64,000 nt of DNA, from NCBI GenBank assembly GCA_012932295.1, contig JAAONU010000003.1, positions 33,866,146 to 33,930,145 on the forward strand, given 5' to 3'. Shown in pieces: positions 62,075 through 64,000 of this stretch. A program made the translations under genes and the position numbers. The DNA is from Cyclina sinensis (taxonomy: Eukaryota; Mollusca; Bivalvia; Venerida; Veneridae). The notes beneath the pieces are model-generated. The model did not search any database. It saw only the letters and a program-made list of their open reading frames with translations, and was not told the DNA's origin. Each line of letters opens with the position of its first letter. Positions within the stretch are counted from its first letter, which is position 1.

Positions 62075-62240
62075 AGGAGCAGTGGTTGAGCATTTAGATC
62101 GCCATACTCCCGATCCGGAAGTAGCTGCTTCGAATTTCACAAGAGGTGAGAGTCTCCAGTGACATTTCTCATTCCTCAATTTTGGCGCGAGTACTGGTTT
62201 TGAACCCAGGAAGCAGTCGTCGACAGGAATTAATATTAGT
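62075..62240 (+). repeat. tRNA-derived SINE relic
   Basis: AGCAGTGGTTGAGC (62086-62099) resembles an A box and GCTTCGAATTTC (62127-62138) a B box, about 40 bases apart as in tRNA-derived SINEs; GATCGCC and GATCCGGAAG between them look like a tRNA anticodon region. The following body is unassigned. Not a functional tRNA, since the stems are not maintained. Confidence 0.45.
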
Positions 62241-64000
62241 GGCAAGAAGTTTTCCAACCGATGTAAAATAAATAAGTTTAAACAAAAAATTATCATGATC
62301 AGACACCATGATATATGAGCTTATTGTGTACAGTATTTCGAAAGAAGTATAATTCTCTTGTCAGTTTATGTCTGTTTACATGTCGATATCAATGCAAATT
62401 AGGAGTTCAGTATTCCTTGCTGTGCAGTATAGCTTGCACATTCATTCATTTCTTGTAATGTCTCAAAGAAAGATCTCTTCGTTTTATCTATACAGCGACG
62501 TTTGCAATAAAATCATTTTGTCTTCGTTATGTACAGAATACAAGGCACTTAACTCCTTCGGGATCACATTAATTGGAACGACAGCGACACTCTTTGCATG
62601 AGTAAAAAACAAATGAGGATGTTTTAACAGACTGTTTATTGCCTAGAGATTAAGTAAACATAAGTGTCAAGTAGTTTGTGTGTACTTTAAGAAAAAAGTC
62701 CGTATTCGTTTTGTGTTACACGTAGGTGTTCTGTGTCTTTCTGCTGTGGCCGGTTAGCGATAATGGGGGAAAATACAAGGTGGTTTATGAAAAATATTAA
62801 AGTTCTGCGTAATGAGAAATAGCCTCATTCTTGCGAAAGTTCGCATATAAGATAATAGATAATACCACAGTCTACCATAAGATGGAGAGAACGTATCGCG
62901 ATAAAGACTCGATACCTAGATAACAAGGTCAAGACCAGACATCTTTGCACAGACTTCATCAAAGAGTGCACATCTTTAAATTGAAAAGAATTTTATATTT
63001 TCCAAGGGTATTTGTGTCTTTGCACCCCGTTTGCGTTTGCTTTGCCATAGCTTTGCCACAGATTCCCAAATTTTTTTTACTCCCAGTTTTGTCTCGATAA
63101 ATATCATTATGGATCTTAAGATTTATTATTATGAGACATATCAAATAAATATATCCTTTTACAGAGGTTCTTGCTGACTTATGTTATCGTATATCATTGC
63201 TTTTCGTCTTTATTAAGTAAGACTATTATATCATGCTAGGGCATGGCTCTAAGTTAAGTGCATAAAATAAATATTGAATTATCTGTCGTAAGATGAGCGT
63301 TCCTACATTAAAGAAAAAAGGTTACTGAGTATCTAAACTTAACACTAGACTAGAGCCGAAACCTTCCTTTTAGAGTTTCTTCTAGTTAAAATTCCACTTA
63401 ATTAATGTAGCAGGAGCAGACTATGACAATGACAAGGTACATCTGAGCTGTTATGATAAAGATATTCAATCACAGATGGACACTTACAAAAAAGACTTAG
63501 TGCTATCAACAAATATTGAATAAGGATAAAAGCTATTTCATGTCAATGTCTTCCAGATTTTTAAACACTTGTTACTTTTTTTCGCATTTGGTGCATTTAT
63601 CTAAAACATGAGTGTTTGCCGGGCTATTTGACTATTCCGATAAAATTGTATCTTAAGACCATGTTTCGTTAAGTCAGTATACTTGATTAAATGTTACCTT
63701 TGAAATTTTCAAAGACAGAAAACAGACCTTTCCAGATCTTATTGCCTAGGCCGGCCTAGAAAAATGACTTGTGTATTTGTCGGCAATGATTTTCAGTTCC
63801 TCAATTCCCTCCAGACATATATCTCTAGAAAAAGAAAAGTAAGCAATTTATTCTTGTTTCTTTAATTGTCCTTCTTTGTCAAACTGAGAAGCACAGAGAT
63901 AATTGTCTAAGTAATTGACTTCCCAACCATAAATGTAATTCAGAACGACATATGTTGCCTTCTTCTCAGAGATTAACAATGTTATTCAAATTATCCCAGA
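62241..64000. other. Non-coding stretch to the end of the window
   Basis: No gene, RNA or repeat recognised. Short frames only. Confidence 0.5.

Overview
The window reads as nuclear DNA of an invertebrate animal, most likely a bivalve mollusc (inference). It is AT-rich by eye, has very little coding sequence, and carries an intron-containing transposase relic, a mariner DNA transposon, CR1/jockey-like LINE fragments and molluscan-style elements that begin with a GTCCGTCCGTCC-like run and carry internal tandem repeats. No bacterial operon, CRISPR, rRNA or confident functional tRNA is visible.

Only one intact host protein-coding gene can be supported: an intronless class A (rhodopsin-like) seven-transmembrane receptor on the minus strand at 9199-10146. 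Its seven-helix plan is intact, but several residues that normally define the class are replaced, including the DRY arginine and the NPxxY asparagine.

Layout: 1-9 kb holds a cluster of inverted CCGTAT/ATACGG half-sites (1.36-2.15 kb) and a direct segmental duplication (about 2.2-3.85 kb and 5.4-7.35 kb); the second copy was later interrupted by a repeat element. 9-10 kb is the receptor. 10-19.6 kb has no gene I can support. 19.6-21.3 kb is a 1.7-kb non-autonomous element with two internal tandem arrays. 23.9-25.0 kb is a minus-strand reverse-transcriptase relic. 27.8-30.8 kb holds a complete-ended mariner element with perfect TA duplication and a damaged transposase, followed directly by a 5'-truncated LINE with an (ATCT)n tail. 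31.5-41.8 kb is gene-poor. 43.17-45.72 kb is a hAT element with an exact 8-bp target duplication but a broken transposase. 48.2-54.5 kb is a repeat-dense block: a second, inverted copy of the 19.6-kb element family, a fold-back MITE with long inverted arms, two GTCCGTCC-type elements and a palindrome-rich minisatellite. 59.8-62.3 kb adds a nested inverted repeat, a third member of the 19.6-kb family and a tRNA-derived SINE relic.

The genes do not form a pathway; apart from the receptor the recognisable coding sequence is transposon-derived. The window is best read as an intergenic repeat landscape around a single-exon receptor gene, with nested insertions that give relative ages.
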